Shown one piece after another: positions 33,416-41,709 of a stretch of DNA of 64,000 bases. Origin of the DNA: Treponema sp. (GTDB lineage Bacteria > Spirochaetota > Spirochaetia > Treponematales > Breznakiellaceae); the NCBI GenBank assembly GCA_009777995.1, contig WRKT01000001.1, positions 62,001-126,000 of the forward strand, given 5' to 3'. Under the pieces are notes generated by a model, which had not been told where the DNA came from, made no database searches, and worked only from the letters and a program-made list of their open reading frames with translations. Both the position numbers and the translations under genes were made by a program. Numbering within the stretch: the stretch's first letter is position 1; the number at the start of each line of letters is the position of its first letter.

Positions 33416-34354
33416 ATGATTCGATATATTTTTCGGCGTATCCTTATGATGGTGCCTGTTATTTTGGGTATCTCTTTCATTATCTTCAGCATAATGAGTT
33501 TAACGCCGGGTGACGCTGCCCGTATGATTCTTGGGCCGGATGCAACTTATGATCAGGTAGATGCTCTGCGGGCAGAGCTTGGCCTGGATCAACCCTTCCT
33601 TGTACGCTATGTCCGCTATGTAGCGAATGCCCTACGGCTTGATTTTGGCAGGAGCTATGTAAACAATGTGCCTGTAATAAACGAGATACAAGCCCGTTTC
33701 CCCTATACCCTTATGCTGGCTTTTGGTTCAACTCTCCTTATGGTTATGATTGGCGTACCTGTAGGAATCATTTCAGCAGTTAAGCAATATTCAGTCATAG
33801 ACAATATAAGCCTTGTATCCGCATTACTTTTGACATCCATGCCTGCATTTTGGCTTGGCCCGATGCTTACCCTATTATTCGCCCTTAGGCTTAACTGGCT
33901 CCCTGCTATCGGGGTTGAATCCTTACGGCACTTTATACTGCCCTGTGTGACACTTGCCGCTGCCATGATGGCATCGTTAATACGTATGACCCGTTCAAAT
34001 ATGCTCGAAGTAGTAAGACAGGACTATATAAGGACAGCCAAGGCAAAGGGTGCCAGCGAGCGGATTGTCATTTACAGACATGCACTAAGGAACGCATTAC
34101 TTCCCGTAATTACTATAATCGGCCTTAATTTTGGCGGTCTTCTTGGCGGAACCATGATCATCGAGAGTTGTTTTGCCATGCCCGGGCTTGGAACCAGAAC
34201 CATAGGGGCAATACGCGAGAAGGATCTGCCTGTAGTAATGGCTACTATCCTTTTTATTGCTATTTTGGGTGGTGTTATCAACCTTATTGTTGATATTATT
34301 TATGCCTTTGTAGACCCGCGTATAAAATCTAAATACGCCAAGTCTTCTACTTAA
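33416..34354 (+). CDS. Peptide ABC transporter permease, DppB/OppB type
   Basis: Inner-membrane permease of 312 residues with six helices. The N-terminus MIRYIFRRILMMVPVILGIS is typical of DppB, and the EAA loop for ATPase contact is DYIRTAKAKGASERIVIYRHALRNALLP. ATG 33416 is preferred over the TTG at 33395 because the canonical protein begins there, after GGGGTAGAATA. It lies behind the hairpin at 33364-33390. Confidence 0.93.
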   Translation: MIRYIFRRILMMVPVILGISFIIFSIMSLTPGDAARMILGPDATYDQVDALRAELGLDQPFLVRYVRYVANALRLDFGRSYVNNVPVINEIQARFPYTLMLAFGSTLLMVMIGVPVGIISAVKQYSVIDNISLVSALLLTSMPAFWLGPMLTLLFALRLNWLPAIGVESLRHFILPCVTLAAAMMASLIRMTRSNMLEVVRQDYIRTAKAKGASERIVIYRHALRNALLPVITIIGLNFGGLLGGTMIIESCFAMPGLGTRTIGAIREKDLPVVMATILFIAILGGVINLIVDIIYAFVDPRIKSKYAKSST

Positions 34355-34364
34355 GGGGCTTTCT

Positions 34365-35306
34365 GTGAGTGATTCAAAACGACCAACCAAATCCAAGAAG
34401 CGCAGTCAAATAAAAATGATCTGGGGGCGTTTCAAGAAAAACCGCTTAGCCATGTTCGGCTTTATCATGTTTGGTGTACTGCTTGTTCTTGGAATGAGCG
34501 CACCCCTAATTATTCCGTATACCTCTGCAACCGAACAGGTCATGGCCGAGAGGCTTCTTAAGCCGCAGCTCATAAGCAGGGAATGGCCCGGCTTTGATGT
34601 ATTTGATAACCCCGTCACCGTGGTATCCGAACGCTTTCTTATTTTTGGCACAGACCGCTTCGGAAGAGATATGTTTGCACGCATCCTGCATGGAGCTTTT
34701 ATCTCCCTGTCAATCGGCTTTATATCCATCATGCTTTCCATGTCTGTTGGAGCTGTAATCGGATCGACTGCCGGATATTATGGGGGAGCTATCGATAATG
34801 TGCTTATGCGTATTATGGATGTCTTCCTTGCCATTCCGCAGACTCTTTTGGCTATCTCCATAGTGGCAGCTCTGGGTAATTCTTTATTTAATTTGGTTAT
34901 TGCTATGAGTATCGCTGCAATTCCGCGTTTTGCGCGTATTATACGCTCCAGCATTTTAACTGTTTCAAGCATGGAGTTTGTTGAAGCGGCCCGTGCCTGT
35001 GCCACATCTGATAGAAGAATAATCGCACGGCATATTATACCAAATGCCATAGGTCCAATAATAGTTCAGGCAACCCTGAACCTTGCAGCAACCATTATTG
35101 CAATTTCGGGCCTTAGTTTCATCGGACTCGGTGTTGCACCGCCAAGACCCGAATGGGGTGCCATGATCAACGAGGGCAGGGTGCATATGCGCCAATTCCC
35201 CCACCTTGTAGTAGTGCCGGGCATTGCTATAGTCATTGCCGTAATGAGCTTAAACCTTATGGGCGACGGTCTAAGGGATGCGCTTGACCCAAGACTTAAA
35301 AATTGA
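34365..35306 (+). CDS. Peptide ABC transporter permease, DppC/OppC type
   Basis: Second permease, 313 residues, started by GTG 34365 after AAGGGG. The cytoplasmic Lys/Arg-rich tail is followed by a helix (MFGFIMFGVLLVLGM), a periplasmic loop with FGTDRFGRDMFARILHG (the OppC hallmark), and the EAA loop EAARACATSDRRIIARHIIPNA. It pairs with the DppB-type permease to form the channel. Confidence 0.93.
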   Translation: MSDSKRPTKSKKRSQIKMIWGRFKKNRLAMFGFIMFGVLLVLGMSAPLIIPYTSATEQVMAERLLKPQLISREWPGFDVFDNPVTVVSERFLIFGTDRFGRDMFARILHGAFISLSIGFISIMLSMSVGAVIGSTAGYYGGAIDNVLMRIMDVFLAIPQTLLAISIVAALGNSLFNLVIAMSIAAIPRFARIIRSSILTVSSMEFVEAARACATSDRRIIARHIIPNAIGPIIVQATLNLAATIIAISGLSFIGLGVAPPRPEWGAMINEGRVHMRQFPHLVVVPGIAIVIAVMSLNLMGDGLRDALDPRLKN

Positions 35307-35316
35307 GGTGTGAATC

Positions 35317-36297
35317 TTGAACAACGCCAATATACTTGAAATTAAGGATCTTCATGTTAACTATACTACCGACGAGGCAGTATTTTATGCGGTAAACGGC
35401 CTTAATTTGGCCGTAAGAAAGGGTGAAACCCTTGGCCTTGTCGGAGAAACCGGTGCAGGCAAGACAACCACTGCTCTTAGCGTACTCCGCCTATTGCCCG
35501 AGAGGGTCGGTAAGATTACCAAGGGTGAAATCTACCTTGATGAGATTAACATTCACGATGCCAAAGAAGGTGATATGAGAGCCCTGAGGGGTAACCTTGT
35601 ATCAATGATCTTTCAAGACCCGATGACAAGTTTAAATCCCATCCTGACTGTGGGCCGTCAGATTGAAGAGGTTCTTGAGTTCCATAAGAAGTTTGATAAT
35701 AAGGCTGATATTTCAAAACGAGTGGATGAGTTAATGGGCCTTGTTAATCTGCCGCCTGAGCGCAAGGACGAGTACCCGCATCAGTTTTCCGGCGGGATGA
35801 AGCAGCGCATAGTCATCGCAATAGCCCTTGCCTGTGAGCCTCAACTGCTCCTTGCAGATGAGCCCACAACCGCCCTGGATGTGACCATTCAGGCCCAGGT
35901 GCTGGAGATAATGGCCGATTTAAAGAAGACCTTTAATATGGCAATGATACTTATTACCCACGACCTTGGAGTTGTTGCAGAAACCTGTGACCGTGTAGCC
36001 ATTATGTATGCAGGTGAAATTATCGAAATGGGTACGATGGAAGATATTTATTCAGGTGATGATCATCATCCTTATACTATTGGCCTTTTTGGCTCAATCC
36101 CTGACCTTGACACAAGATCAAAGCGCCTTAATGCAATAGACGGCTTAATGCCTGACCCGAGTAATATGCCTCCGGGCTGCCCCTTCCATCCTCGCTGCCC
36201 CAAGCGCTTGGATCACTGTTCGAGTGTAATACCTGATACAATAGATAAAAACGGACATCTTATAAAGTGTCATCTTTACAATAAGGGGGCACGATAA
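35317..36297 (+). CDS. Peptide ABC transporter ATP-binding protein, DppD/OppD type
   Basis: ATPase of 326 residues, TTG start after GAGGTG. Walker A is GETGAGKTT, the signature is FSGGMKQR, and Walker B is LLLADEPTTALD. The C-terminal oligopeptide-transporter domain has PPGCPFHPRCPKRLDHC, whose cysteines may bind an Fe-S cluster as shown for some OppD/DppD proteins. It overlaps the next gene by TAATG. Confidence 0.93.
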   Translation: MNNANILEIKDLHVNYTTDEAVFYAVNGLNLAVRKGETLGLVGETGAGKTTTALSVLRLLPERVGKITKGEIYLDEINIHDAKEGDMRALRGNLVSMIFQDPMTSLNPILTVGRQIEEVLEFHKKFDNKADISKRVDELMGLVNLPPERKDEYPHQFSGGMKQRIVIAIALACEPQLLLADEPTTALDVTIQAQVLEIMADLKKTFNMAMILITHDLGVVAETCDRVAIMYAGEIIEMGTMEDIYSGDDHHPYTIGLFGSIPDLDTRSKRLNAIDGLMPDPSNMPPGCPFHPRCPKRLDHCSSVIPDTIDKNGHLIKCHLYNKGAR

Positions 36298-37250
36298 TGT
36301 CTGTGAATCAAGCCTTAATCGAAACAAAAGAACTCAAGAAGTACTTTAGTACCCCAAGGGGACCCCTCCATGCCGTTGACAGAATTAATCTGAAAATCGA
36401 GAAGGGTCAAACCCTTGGCGTTGTCGGTGAATCCGGCTGCGGCAAGACCACCCTTGGAAGGGCCATCTTACGGCTTTACGAGCCAACGGCAGGGGAAGTG
36501 CTCTATAGCGGCACAAATATTTTTAAGTGTAATAAGGCCGAAATGGCAAAAATGCGGCAAAAAATGCAGATTATATTTCAAGACCCATACTCATCCCTAA
36601 ACCCGAGGATGACCGTCTCTGAAATCATTGCAGAGCCCATTATTGTATGCAAAACCATTACAGACCCCCGTAAACTCGAAGCAAAAATCGAAGAGCTTAT
36701 GGACATAGTAGGGCTTGCAGATCGCTTTTTAAATGCTTACCCCCACGAAATGGACGGTGGCCGCCGCCAGAGGATTGGAATTGCCCGTGCTTTGGCCCTT
36801 GACCCTGAGTTTATAGTTTGCGATGAGCCTGTTTCGGCCCTGGACGTATCCATTCAGGCCCAAATATTGAATTTAATGATGGATCTGCAGGAGAATATGG
36901 ACCTTACCTATATGTTTATTACCCACGATTTAAGCGTTGTTAAGCATATAAGTACAAATATAATGGTCATGTACCTTGGAGAATGTGTTGAGTATGCAGC
37001 CTCCGATGAGCTTTTCAAAAACCCTCTTCATCCTTATTCCAAGGCCCTCCTTGACGCAATACCGCGCCCCACTCTTACATCAAGACACCGAAAGAGGGAA
37101 GTACTCCCCGGGGAAGTAACAAGCCCGATTAAGCCGGCCCCCGGTTGCCGCTTCATCAAGCGTTGCTCCCATGCAAACGATAAGTGCTCAAAGGAGCTCG
37201 AGTATAAGGACCTTGGCGGCGGCCACATGGTGAGTTGCTCGCTGTATTGA
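36297..37250 (+). CDS. Peptide ABC transporter ATP-binding protein, DppF/OppF type
   Basis: Second ATPase, 317 residues. Walker A is GESGCGKTT and Walker B is FIVCDEPVSALD. The signature position reads MDGGRRQR instead of the usual FSGGQRQR, so Ser is replaced by Asp (MDGG); its effect on ATP hydrolysis is unclear, and one active site of the DppDF pair may be weakened. The C-terminal Cys pattern is PGCRFIKRCSHANDKC. It is the last gene of operon 1. Confidence 0.92.
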   Translation: MSVNQALIETKELKKYFSTPRGPLHAVDRINLKIEKGQTLGVVGESGCGKTTLGRAILRLYEPTAGEVLYSGTNIFKCNKAEMAKMRQKMQIIFQDPYSSLNPRMTVSEIIAEPIIVCKTITDPRKLEAKIEELMDIVGLADRFLNAYPHEMDGGRRQRIGIARALALDPEFIVCDEPVSALDVSIQAQILNLMMDLQENMDLTYMFITHDLSVVKHISTNIMVMYLGECVEYAASDELFKNPLHPYSKALLDAIPRPTLTSRHRKREVLPGEVTSPIKPAPGCRFIKRCSHANDKCSKELEYKDLGGGHMVSCSLY

Positions 37251-37261
37251 GGTTGGAGGCG

Positions 37262-37291
37262 TTGACACGATTTACCCCCTTATGCTACTCT
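37262..37291 (+). promoter_or_regulatory. Putative promoter of tRNA-Phe
   Basis: TTGACA (37262-37267), 18-base spacer, TACTCT (37286-37291) with an extended TGC just before the -10. The start would be about 40 bases before the tRNA. The -10 match is weak. Confidence 0.45.
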
Positions 37292-37339
37292 ATTTTATCA
37301 TGTTATAGGAGGCGTTTGCCGCCGTAAAGAAATACGCAG

Positions 37340-37412
37340 GCCACCTTAGCTCAGTTGGTAGAGCAGTAGACTGAAAATCTACGTGTCTGGAGTTCAATTC
37401 TCCGAGGTGGCA
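37340..37412 (+). tRNA. tRNA-Phe (anticodon GAA)
   Basis: A full cloverleaf of 73 bases. The acceptor arm GCCACCT pairs with AGGTGGC, the D arm is GCTC/GAGC, and the anticodon stem GTAGA/TCTAC encloses CTGAAAA with anticodon GAA. The T arm is TGGAG/CTCCG with one U-G pair. The discriminator base is A, and CCA is not encoded. Confidence 0.97.
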
Positions 37413-37510
37413 TTGAACTATTTTGTAAGTCTTTATATTATAAGGAATTACAGAATCGAAAATCAAAGTGTTGATGAAATAATTGACAAAACCCCCTCTT
37501 ATTTAAACAG

Positions 37511-37539
37511 TTGACAACCTGTATCCTGTGAGATACAGT
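37511..37539 (+). promoter_or_regulatory. Toxin-antitoxin promoter with overlapping operator
   Basis: TTGACA (37511-37516), 17-base spacer, TACAGT (37534-37539). A perfect 7-base inverted repeat CTGTATC (37519-37525) and GATACAG (37532-37538), 6 bases apart, overlaps the -10 and is the likely site for autorepression. The ATG (37546) is only 6 bases after the -10. Confidence 0.7.
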
Positions 37540-37545
37540 TAAAAT

Positions 37546-37845
37546 ATGATAACAGTACGGGAAACAGATAAATTTCAACAATGGATGCGTGCTCTTAAGG
37601 ACAGAAAAACCCGTCTTATTATCAATGCAAGGATACGCCGCGTTTCCAATGGTAACTTTGGAGATTCAAAATCGGTAGGTGACAATGTCTCTGAACTAAT
37701 TATTGATTATGGTCCCGGTTATAGGGTTTACTTCACACAAAAAGGCCTGGAAATAATCATTTTACTATGTGGCGGCGATAAGTCTTCCCAAAGCAGAGAT
37801 ATTGAAACTGCGAAACAAATCGTGAAAAACCTAGAGGAGGCATGA
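37546..37845 (+). CDS. RelE/HigB-type toxin
   Basis: A 99-residue member of the RelE/ParE superfamily, in the group annotated as addiction module killer protein (HigB-like, Gp49-related). Its conserved core is RIRRVSNGNFGDSKSVGDNV, SELIIDYGPGYRVYFTQKG, then LLCGGDKSSQSRDIETAKQI. Family members are usually ribosome-dependent mRNA interferases. It comes before its antitoxin, as in higBA, with one base between the genes. No Shine-Dalgarno sequence precedes the ATG. Confidence 0.9.
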   Translation: MITVRETDKFQQWMRALKDRKTRLIINARIRRVSNGNFGDSKSVGDNVSELIIDYGPGYRVYFTQKGLEIIILLCGGDKSSQSRDIETAKQIVKNLEEA

Positions 37846-37846
37846 T

Positions 37847-38137
37847 ATGAAACCTATTAAAACGACAGTCTGGGACCCGGCTAAATACATCGAAACAGAA
37901 GAAGATGCAGCAATTTATTTGGAAGAAGTGTTTAAAATTGGTGAACCTGATCTTATCATTGCCGCAATCGGTGATGTGGCTCGTGCCAGGGGAATGACGA
38001 AAATAGCTGATAACACTAATAGAGGCAGGGAAAGTCTTTATAAGTCACTTTCTCATGGCGGCAATCCATCATTCGAGACCATAATGAAAGTTTTGACCTC
38101 GCTTGGGTTTGAACTGCGGCCTACCCCCGTCTCCTGA
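37847..38137 (+). CDS. HigA-type HTH antitoxin
   Basis: A 96-residue partner of the toxin, in the addiction module antidote family. The N-terminal WDPAKYIETEEDAAIYLEEV binds the toxin in relatives, and the C-terminal helix-turn-helix is in ARARGMTKIADNTNRGRESLYKSL, split here by the usual turn. It probably represses the promoter at 37511-37539 with the toxin. GAGGAGG lies before the ATG. Its 3' end overlaps the convergent membrane-protein gene by 17 bases. Confidence 0.9.
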   Translation: MKPIKTTVWDPAKYIETEEDAAIYLEEVFKIGEPDLIIAAIGDVARARGMTKIADNTNRGRESLYKSLSHGGNPSFETIMKVLTSLGFELRPTPVS

Positions 38138-38771
38138 GACCCTTCACGCAGAGAAGCGCAGCACCGTACCCGAGAAAGGCTGTGATATGGCGGTCAACTA
38201 TGTTCACCGGTATTCGCGAGAGTATTTCTGCAAGGAGCATTGGAGAGTCTTCGCTGAATAGTATTGGGCCAAGGAATGAGTGTAATCGCTCTGTATCCCT
38301 TGCATAACCCCCAATCTGAACAATAATTACTGTTATAATTCCGCCCAAGATGCTCATAGCAAGACAAAGGGTAAAGGAGAGAAGGACAAGAACCACAATC
38401 CTGTTCATTATTCCTTCAAGATGCCTGCTTCTTCTGCTTGCATCAGGCAGGTAGGGAAGGGCAAGCTCTTTTGAGAAAAATCGGACAAATGCATGGGTAA
38501 TAAGGGCAGTTGTCATATTACAGATGGCAAAAAGATAGCCTTCAAAGCCCCAAAAAATATATGTATGTGACACTATATTGCTTAAAGCACCGCAGAGCAT
38601 GCCCCAAACCGGGCCGCCAATTAAAGTGACACTAACCGTAAAAATCGTATCAAGGTAGAGAGGAAAGTAAAAAACCCTATCGGTCAGCGCTATGCCGGTT
38701 AGGAAATTAAGCAAAACTCCGACTAAACAGATGACCGGCATCAGTTTTTGCCGGCTATACATGTAAAGCAT
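38121..38771 (-). CDS. ECF-substrate-component-like membrane protein
   Basis: A 216-residue protein with about five or six hydrophobic segments. The pattern YFPLYLDTIFTVSVTLIGGPVWGMLCGALSNI, given as two neighbouring helices, resembles ECF transporter S-components and the membrane parts of sensor kinases. Several starts are possible (38834, 38771, 38762, 38741); 38771 keeps it clear of the divergent kinase gene. It shares a 21-base divergent promoter space with the histidine kinase, so it may act with it as sensor or as a regulated transporter. Function is unassigned. Confidence 0.6.
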   Translation of the reverse strand: MLYMYSRQKLMPVICLVGVLLNFLTGIALTDRVFYFPLYLDTIFTVSVTLIGGPVWGMLCGALSNIVSHTYIFWGFEGYLFAICNMTTALITHAFVRFFSKELALPYLPDASRRSRHLEGIMNRIVVLVLLSFTLCLAMSILGGIITVIIVQIGGYARDTERLHSFLGPILFSEDSPMLLAEILSRIPVNIVDRHITAFLGYGAALLCVKGLRRRG

Positions 38772-38792
38772 AAAAAAGTATACAATGTATTT

Positions 38793-39530
38793 ATGATTAG
38801 CGGAAGCACTGCCACTCCCTTTGAATACGAGCAATTTATCATTTTAATTTGGCTTTTTATTATCTTAATTACGGTTTTAATGCTTTTCCTATGCTATCTC
38901 TATCTTTCGATGCGCCGCTCCCTGCAAAGAGAAAATGATAGTCTTTCTTTTTCCCATCTCGCAATCGAGGGGATTGAAATTGAACGTCGCCGCGTTTCAA
39001 GGGAACTCCACGATGTTGTGCTTCCCCTTTTAAAGGAAACTGAAGTTTCAGACCTTATTCGAGGGATTTGCATGGAATTAACGCCCCCTGATTTCTCCCG
39101 CCTTTCCTTAAAAGAGTCTCTTGCAGACCTTTGTCAGAAGTTCACTAAACGCTCAAATATTAATTTCAGTTATAAAATAGATGATGATAGCAGCTTCACA
39201 GGCCTTGGAAGTGAAAACCAACTGCATTTATACCGCATGGTGCAGGAATCCCTTACGAATATCGAAAAACACTCGAAGGCAGGCGAGGCTGTGCTTGTTG
39301 TCAGGCGTCATGTTAGAGATTCAACCGGGTTTATACTTGTTTGTGTCTCCGATGACGGCATTGGATTAACTCGCCCCGGCGATATTGATGCGCCTGCCGA
39401 GAGGAAGGAAACCTTTGGCATGCGGAGCCTCAAACAGAGGGCAGCAATCATCGGAGCGGAGCTTGATTTTATAAGCGAGAGCGGCAATGGCCTAATGGTC
39501 AGAATCCTGGTTCCTGAAGGGCAAAATTAA
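38793..39530 (+). CDS. Sensor histidine kinase, NarL/DesK-type (HisKA_3)
   Basis: A 245-residue kinase. One N-terminal membrane helix (about 14-40, IILIWLFIILITVLMLFLCY) is followed by the dimerisation box ERRRVSRELHDVVLP with phospho-acceptor His near residue 73. The HATPase_c domain has MVQESLTNIEKHSK (N box) and VCVSDDGIGL (G box). It lacks a sizeable external sensor domain, so it may sense through its membrane partner, the divergent gene at 38121. ATG 38793 lies 8 bases after a TATACA box without a ribosome site. It is followed at 14 bases by its response regulator. Confidence 0.85.
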   Translation: MISGSTATPFEYEQFIILIWLFIILITVLMLFLCYLYLSMRRSLQRENDSLSFSHLAIEGIEIERRRVSRELHDVVLPLLKETEVSDLIRGICMELTPPDFSRLSLKESLADLCQKFTKRSNINFSYKIDDDSSFTGLGSENQLHLYRMVQESLTNIEKHSKAGEAVLVVRRHVRDSTGFILVCVSDDGIGLTRPGDIDAPAERKETFGMRSLKQRAAIIGAELDFISESGNGLMVRILVPEGQN

Positions 39531-39544
39531 TAAAGGTAAATTCG

Positions 39545-40138
39545 ATGGCTAAAAAGAATATGATGATAATCGAAGATCATCCCCTTATGCTCAGGGGCCT
39601 TAACGAGTATTTTAAGAAGTCAAAGAAGTGGAATGTTAAGGGGATAGCTTCCAATCTTGTGCAGGCAAAGGCCCTGCTTGCAGAAAGTTCTTTCGATCTA
39701 GTGCTCCTTGACATACAGCTTGAAGACGGCTGGGGACTCGACATAATTCCCTCCCTTCCTCAAAACCCCCTCCCGATTATTGCCGTATATTCGGCATTCG
39801 ATACCTATGCCTATGTAAGCACCGCCCTTTCAATGGGGGTTAGGGCCTATGTCACCAAGAGGAGCAGTGAAGATGATCTTGAAAAGGCCCTGCTCAAGGC
39901 CCTTAAAGGGGAAGTTTATATTGATGACGGGGCAAGGTTGAAACTCCAAACAGTCTCGGATATCCGCGACCTCTTAACCAAAAGGGAAAGGGAGATACTC
40001 TCCCTTGTAATCTCAGGGCTCTCTAACCTCGAAATCGCTGAAAACTTGAGCCTAAGCCGCCGAACCATCGAGAATATCCTCTCCTGCATCTACGACAAAA
40101 CCGGAGTCCGCTCTCGTCTCGAACTGCAAAAACTGTGA
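39545..40138 (+). CDS. Response regulator, NarL/LuxR family
   Basis: A 197-residue DNA-binding regulator. The receiver domain has the acidic pair in MIIEDHPLML, phospho-acceptor D56 in VLLDIQLED, the switch residue in AVYSAFD, and Lys in YVTKRSSED. The LuxR helix-turn-helix is LTKREREILSLVISGLSNLE followed by IAENLSLSRRTIENILS. It forms a pair with the histidine kinase. A nearby candidate target is the Cys-rich lipoprotein gene that starts 111 bases later; this is inference. Confidence 0.93.
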   Translation: MAKKNMMIIEDHPLMLRGLNEYFKKSKKWNVKGIASNLVQAKALLAESSFDLVLLDIQLEDGWGLDIIPSLPQNPLPIIAVYSAFDTYAYVSTALSMGVRAYVTKRSSEDDLEKALLKALKGEVYIDDGARLKLQTVSDIRDLLTKREREILSLVISGLSNLEIAENLSLSRRTIENILSCIYDKTGVRSRLELQKL

Positions 40139-40167
40139 AAAAAGAAGAAAATCGTGCGTGATTACTC

Positions 40168-40196
40168 ATGACATATTGATGGAGGAGAGGTAAAAT
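40168..40196 (+). promoter_or_regulatory. Putative promoter of Cys-rich lipoprotein gene
   Basis: ATGACA (40168-40173), 17-base spacer, TAAAAT (40191-40196). Five of six bases match in each box. Between it and the ATG is a small inverted repeat TACCGG (40212-40217) with CCGGTA (40222-40227). Confidence 0.5.
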
Positions 40197-40249
40197 TCGC
40201 TCAAGAACAGGTACCGGATAACCGGTATTGGAAAAATTAAGGAGTTTTT

Positions 40250-41638
40250 ATGAAAAAACGCTTGTTTATGGGTTTGCTGGCAGTTATGCTGACAGTGACT
40301 TTCGCAATCGGGTGTTCCGGCGACTCGGGTGAGACTTATGAGCCGCTTGTTACCCAGATGAGGTCAGGTGATACTACTCTTTTTGTCATTGTCACCACGG
40401 ATAGGAAGATTGAGAGGCAGATTCTGACCCCTCAAAGCGGTGACAGCTACGAAATTCGCCGTGATAGAGTGGACGGCCCTGTAATTTCCCGCGGCCGCAT
40501 TACCGTTACAGGCCAGTACATTGCCTTCACCCCCTCTGACGGTGCAGCCCCCTTCTACGGCAGTCTTACCGGCAATACAATGAGCGTGTCCTCCATTAAC
40601 ACCTCCGACGGTGAAACAATCACCAATATCGTCCGCCCCAACGCACCCGACCGCCCCTCCGGCGGCGGCTCCCGCCCCCAGGGCAACCAAACCAACACTG
40701 AGGCAAAGACTTTGACCATTAATGTTGGTCTTGGAGCGGCTATTGGCGAAGATGCCATAGCGTCTATCTACTTTTTTACCAGTAATAATTTTGCTTTGGG
40801 TACTCGAGTTGCTGCCAATGCAGATAGTGCTCCGGATCGTAACCCGACAGATGGCAGGGTGACCTTTACTATGGTTGAATATGCAGATTGGAATGCACAG
40901 AACCCGTGGACAGGCAACGGCCCTGTTTATATTCGATTAGGTTTACAAAATGGGACAGCATATAACTACACAGCAGGTGGAGCAAGCCCTGCAGCATATA
41001 CATTCAGCACAGCAAATCCAACTATAAACTTCAATCAGTTTAGCCTTGCTCCAACCGGTTGTATTTGTGGCGGTTGTGATCCGGATAAATGTTCTTGCAC
41101 AGGTGACTGTGTAGATGTAGACTGCGGACCCACATGTAGCGAATGTTTAATCGGATTCACAATGTCCTTTGCCCAAGCATCAATAACCGCAACAATGCCT
41201 TCAACAATACCGACCAACAACTTAACAGACGGTGGAGCTAATCTAACCGGTGCAGGTACACTTGCTTATACAATTACCGGGACTAATGCAGCACAAATTG
41301 CCACAATTAATAGCAGCACCGGTGCTATCACCCTACAAGGTCCCGGAACTGTAACTGTAACGGCAAATAGGCCTGCAACCCAAACCCACGCACGAGTTTA
41401 TGCAAGTTACACACTCATAGTAAATGCCGCACAAACCCCCGGCCCCTGTGAATGCGACTTTGAAGGTGCTGGTGGCTGCGAATGCGTTGACGAAGACGGC
41501 TGTAGCAACGACTGTACCTGTACGTGTACTGATAACGATTGTTTCGCCTGTGATCCTGGAGACTGTGGTGATCCCGGAGACTGTGATTGCGATTGTACCT
41601 GTGGTAAATTTGACTGTGACTGTGATTGTGATTGTTAG
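40250..41638 (+). CDS. Surface lipoprotein with Ig-like domain and Cys/Asp-rich tail
   Basis: A 462-residue predicted lipoprotein: basic start, hydrophobic core and lipidation Cys22 (FAIGCSGDS). Residues 30-125 form a beta-rich domain, followed by a Pro/Gly/Ser linker. A first Cys cluster lies at about 270-302 (CICGGCDPDKCSC and more). An Ig-like (BIG-type) domain at about 303-392 contains LAYTITGTNAAQIATINSST. The last 65 residues hold about 19 Cys with many Asp and Gly, ending DCDCDCDC. Such a tail could bind metal or form disulfides outside the cell; this is inference. It matches no family I know as a whole. AAGGAG precedes the ATG and a terminator follows. Confidence 0.75.
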   Translation: MKKRLFMGLLAVMLTVTFAIGCSGDSGETYEPLVTQMRSGDTTLFVIVTTDRKIERQILTPQSGDSYEIRRDRVDGPVISRGRITVTGQYIAFTPSDGAAPFYGSLTGNTMSVSSINTSDGETITNIVRPNAPDRPSGGGSRPQGNQTNTEAKTLTINVGLGAAIGEDAIASIYFFTSNNFALGTRVAANADSAPDRNPTDGRVTFTMVEYADWNAQNPWTGNGPVYIRLGLQNGTAYNYTAGGASPAAYTFSTANPTINFNQFSLAPTGCICGGCDPDKCSCTGDCVDVDCGPTCSECLIGFTMSFAQASITATMPSTIPTNNLTDGGANLTGAGTLAYTITGTNAAQIATINSSTGAITLQGPGTVTVTANRPATQTHARVYASYTLIVNAAQTPGPCECDFEGAGGCECVDEDGCSNDCTCTCTDNDCFACDPGDCGDPGDCDCDCTCGKFDCDCDCDC

Positions 41639-41658
41639 TTAACCATCTCGCATAAAAC

Positions 41659-41696
41659 AAAAAAGCAGGCAGCCGGACGGCCGCCTGCTTTTTTTT
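41659..41696 (+). terminator. Rho-independent terminator after Cys-rich lipoprotein gene
   Basis: AAAAAAGCAGGC (41659-41670) pairs with GCCTGCTTTTTT (41683-41694). The inner part GCCG/CGGC pairs further, and the T run extends to 41696. The A-rich 5' arm means it could also work on the opposite strand for the YodC-like gene. Confidence 0.9.
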
Positions 41697-41709
41697 ACAC
41701 AAAATTATG

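Noticed and set aside
37483-37488. TTGACA upstream of the toxin gene as its -35 box
   Set aside because: No -10 match lies at 16-18 bases; the TTGACA at 37511 has one.
41560-41638. Repeated GATTGTGATTGT-like stretch as a CRISPR or satellite
   Set aside because: It is coding sequence for the Cys-Asp tail; there are no spacers or constant repeats.
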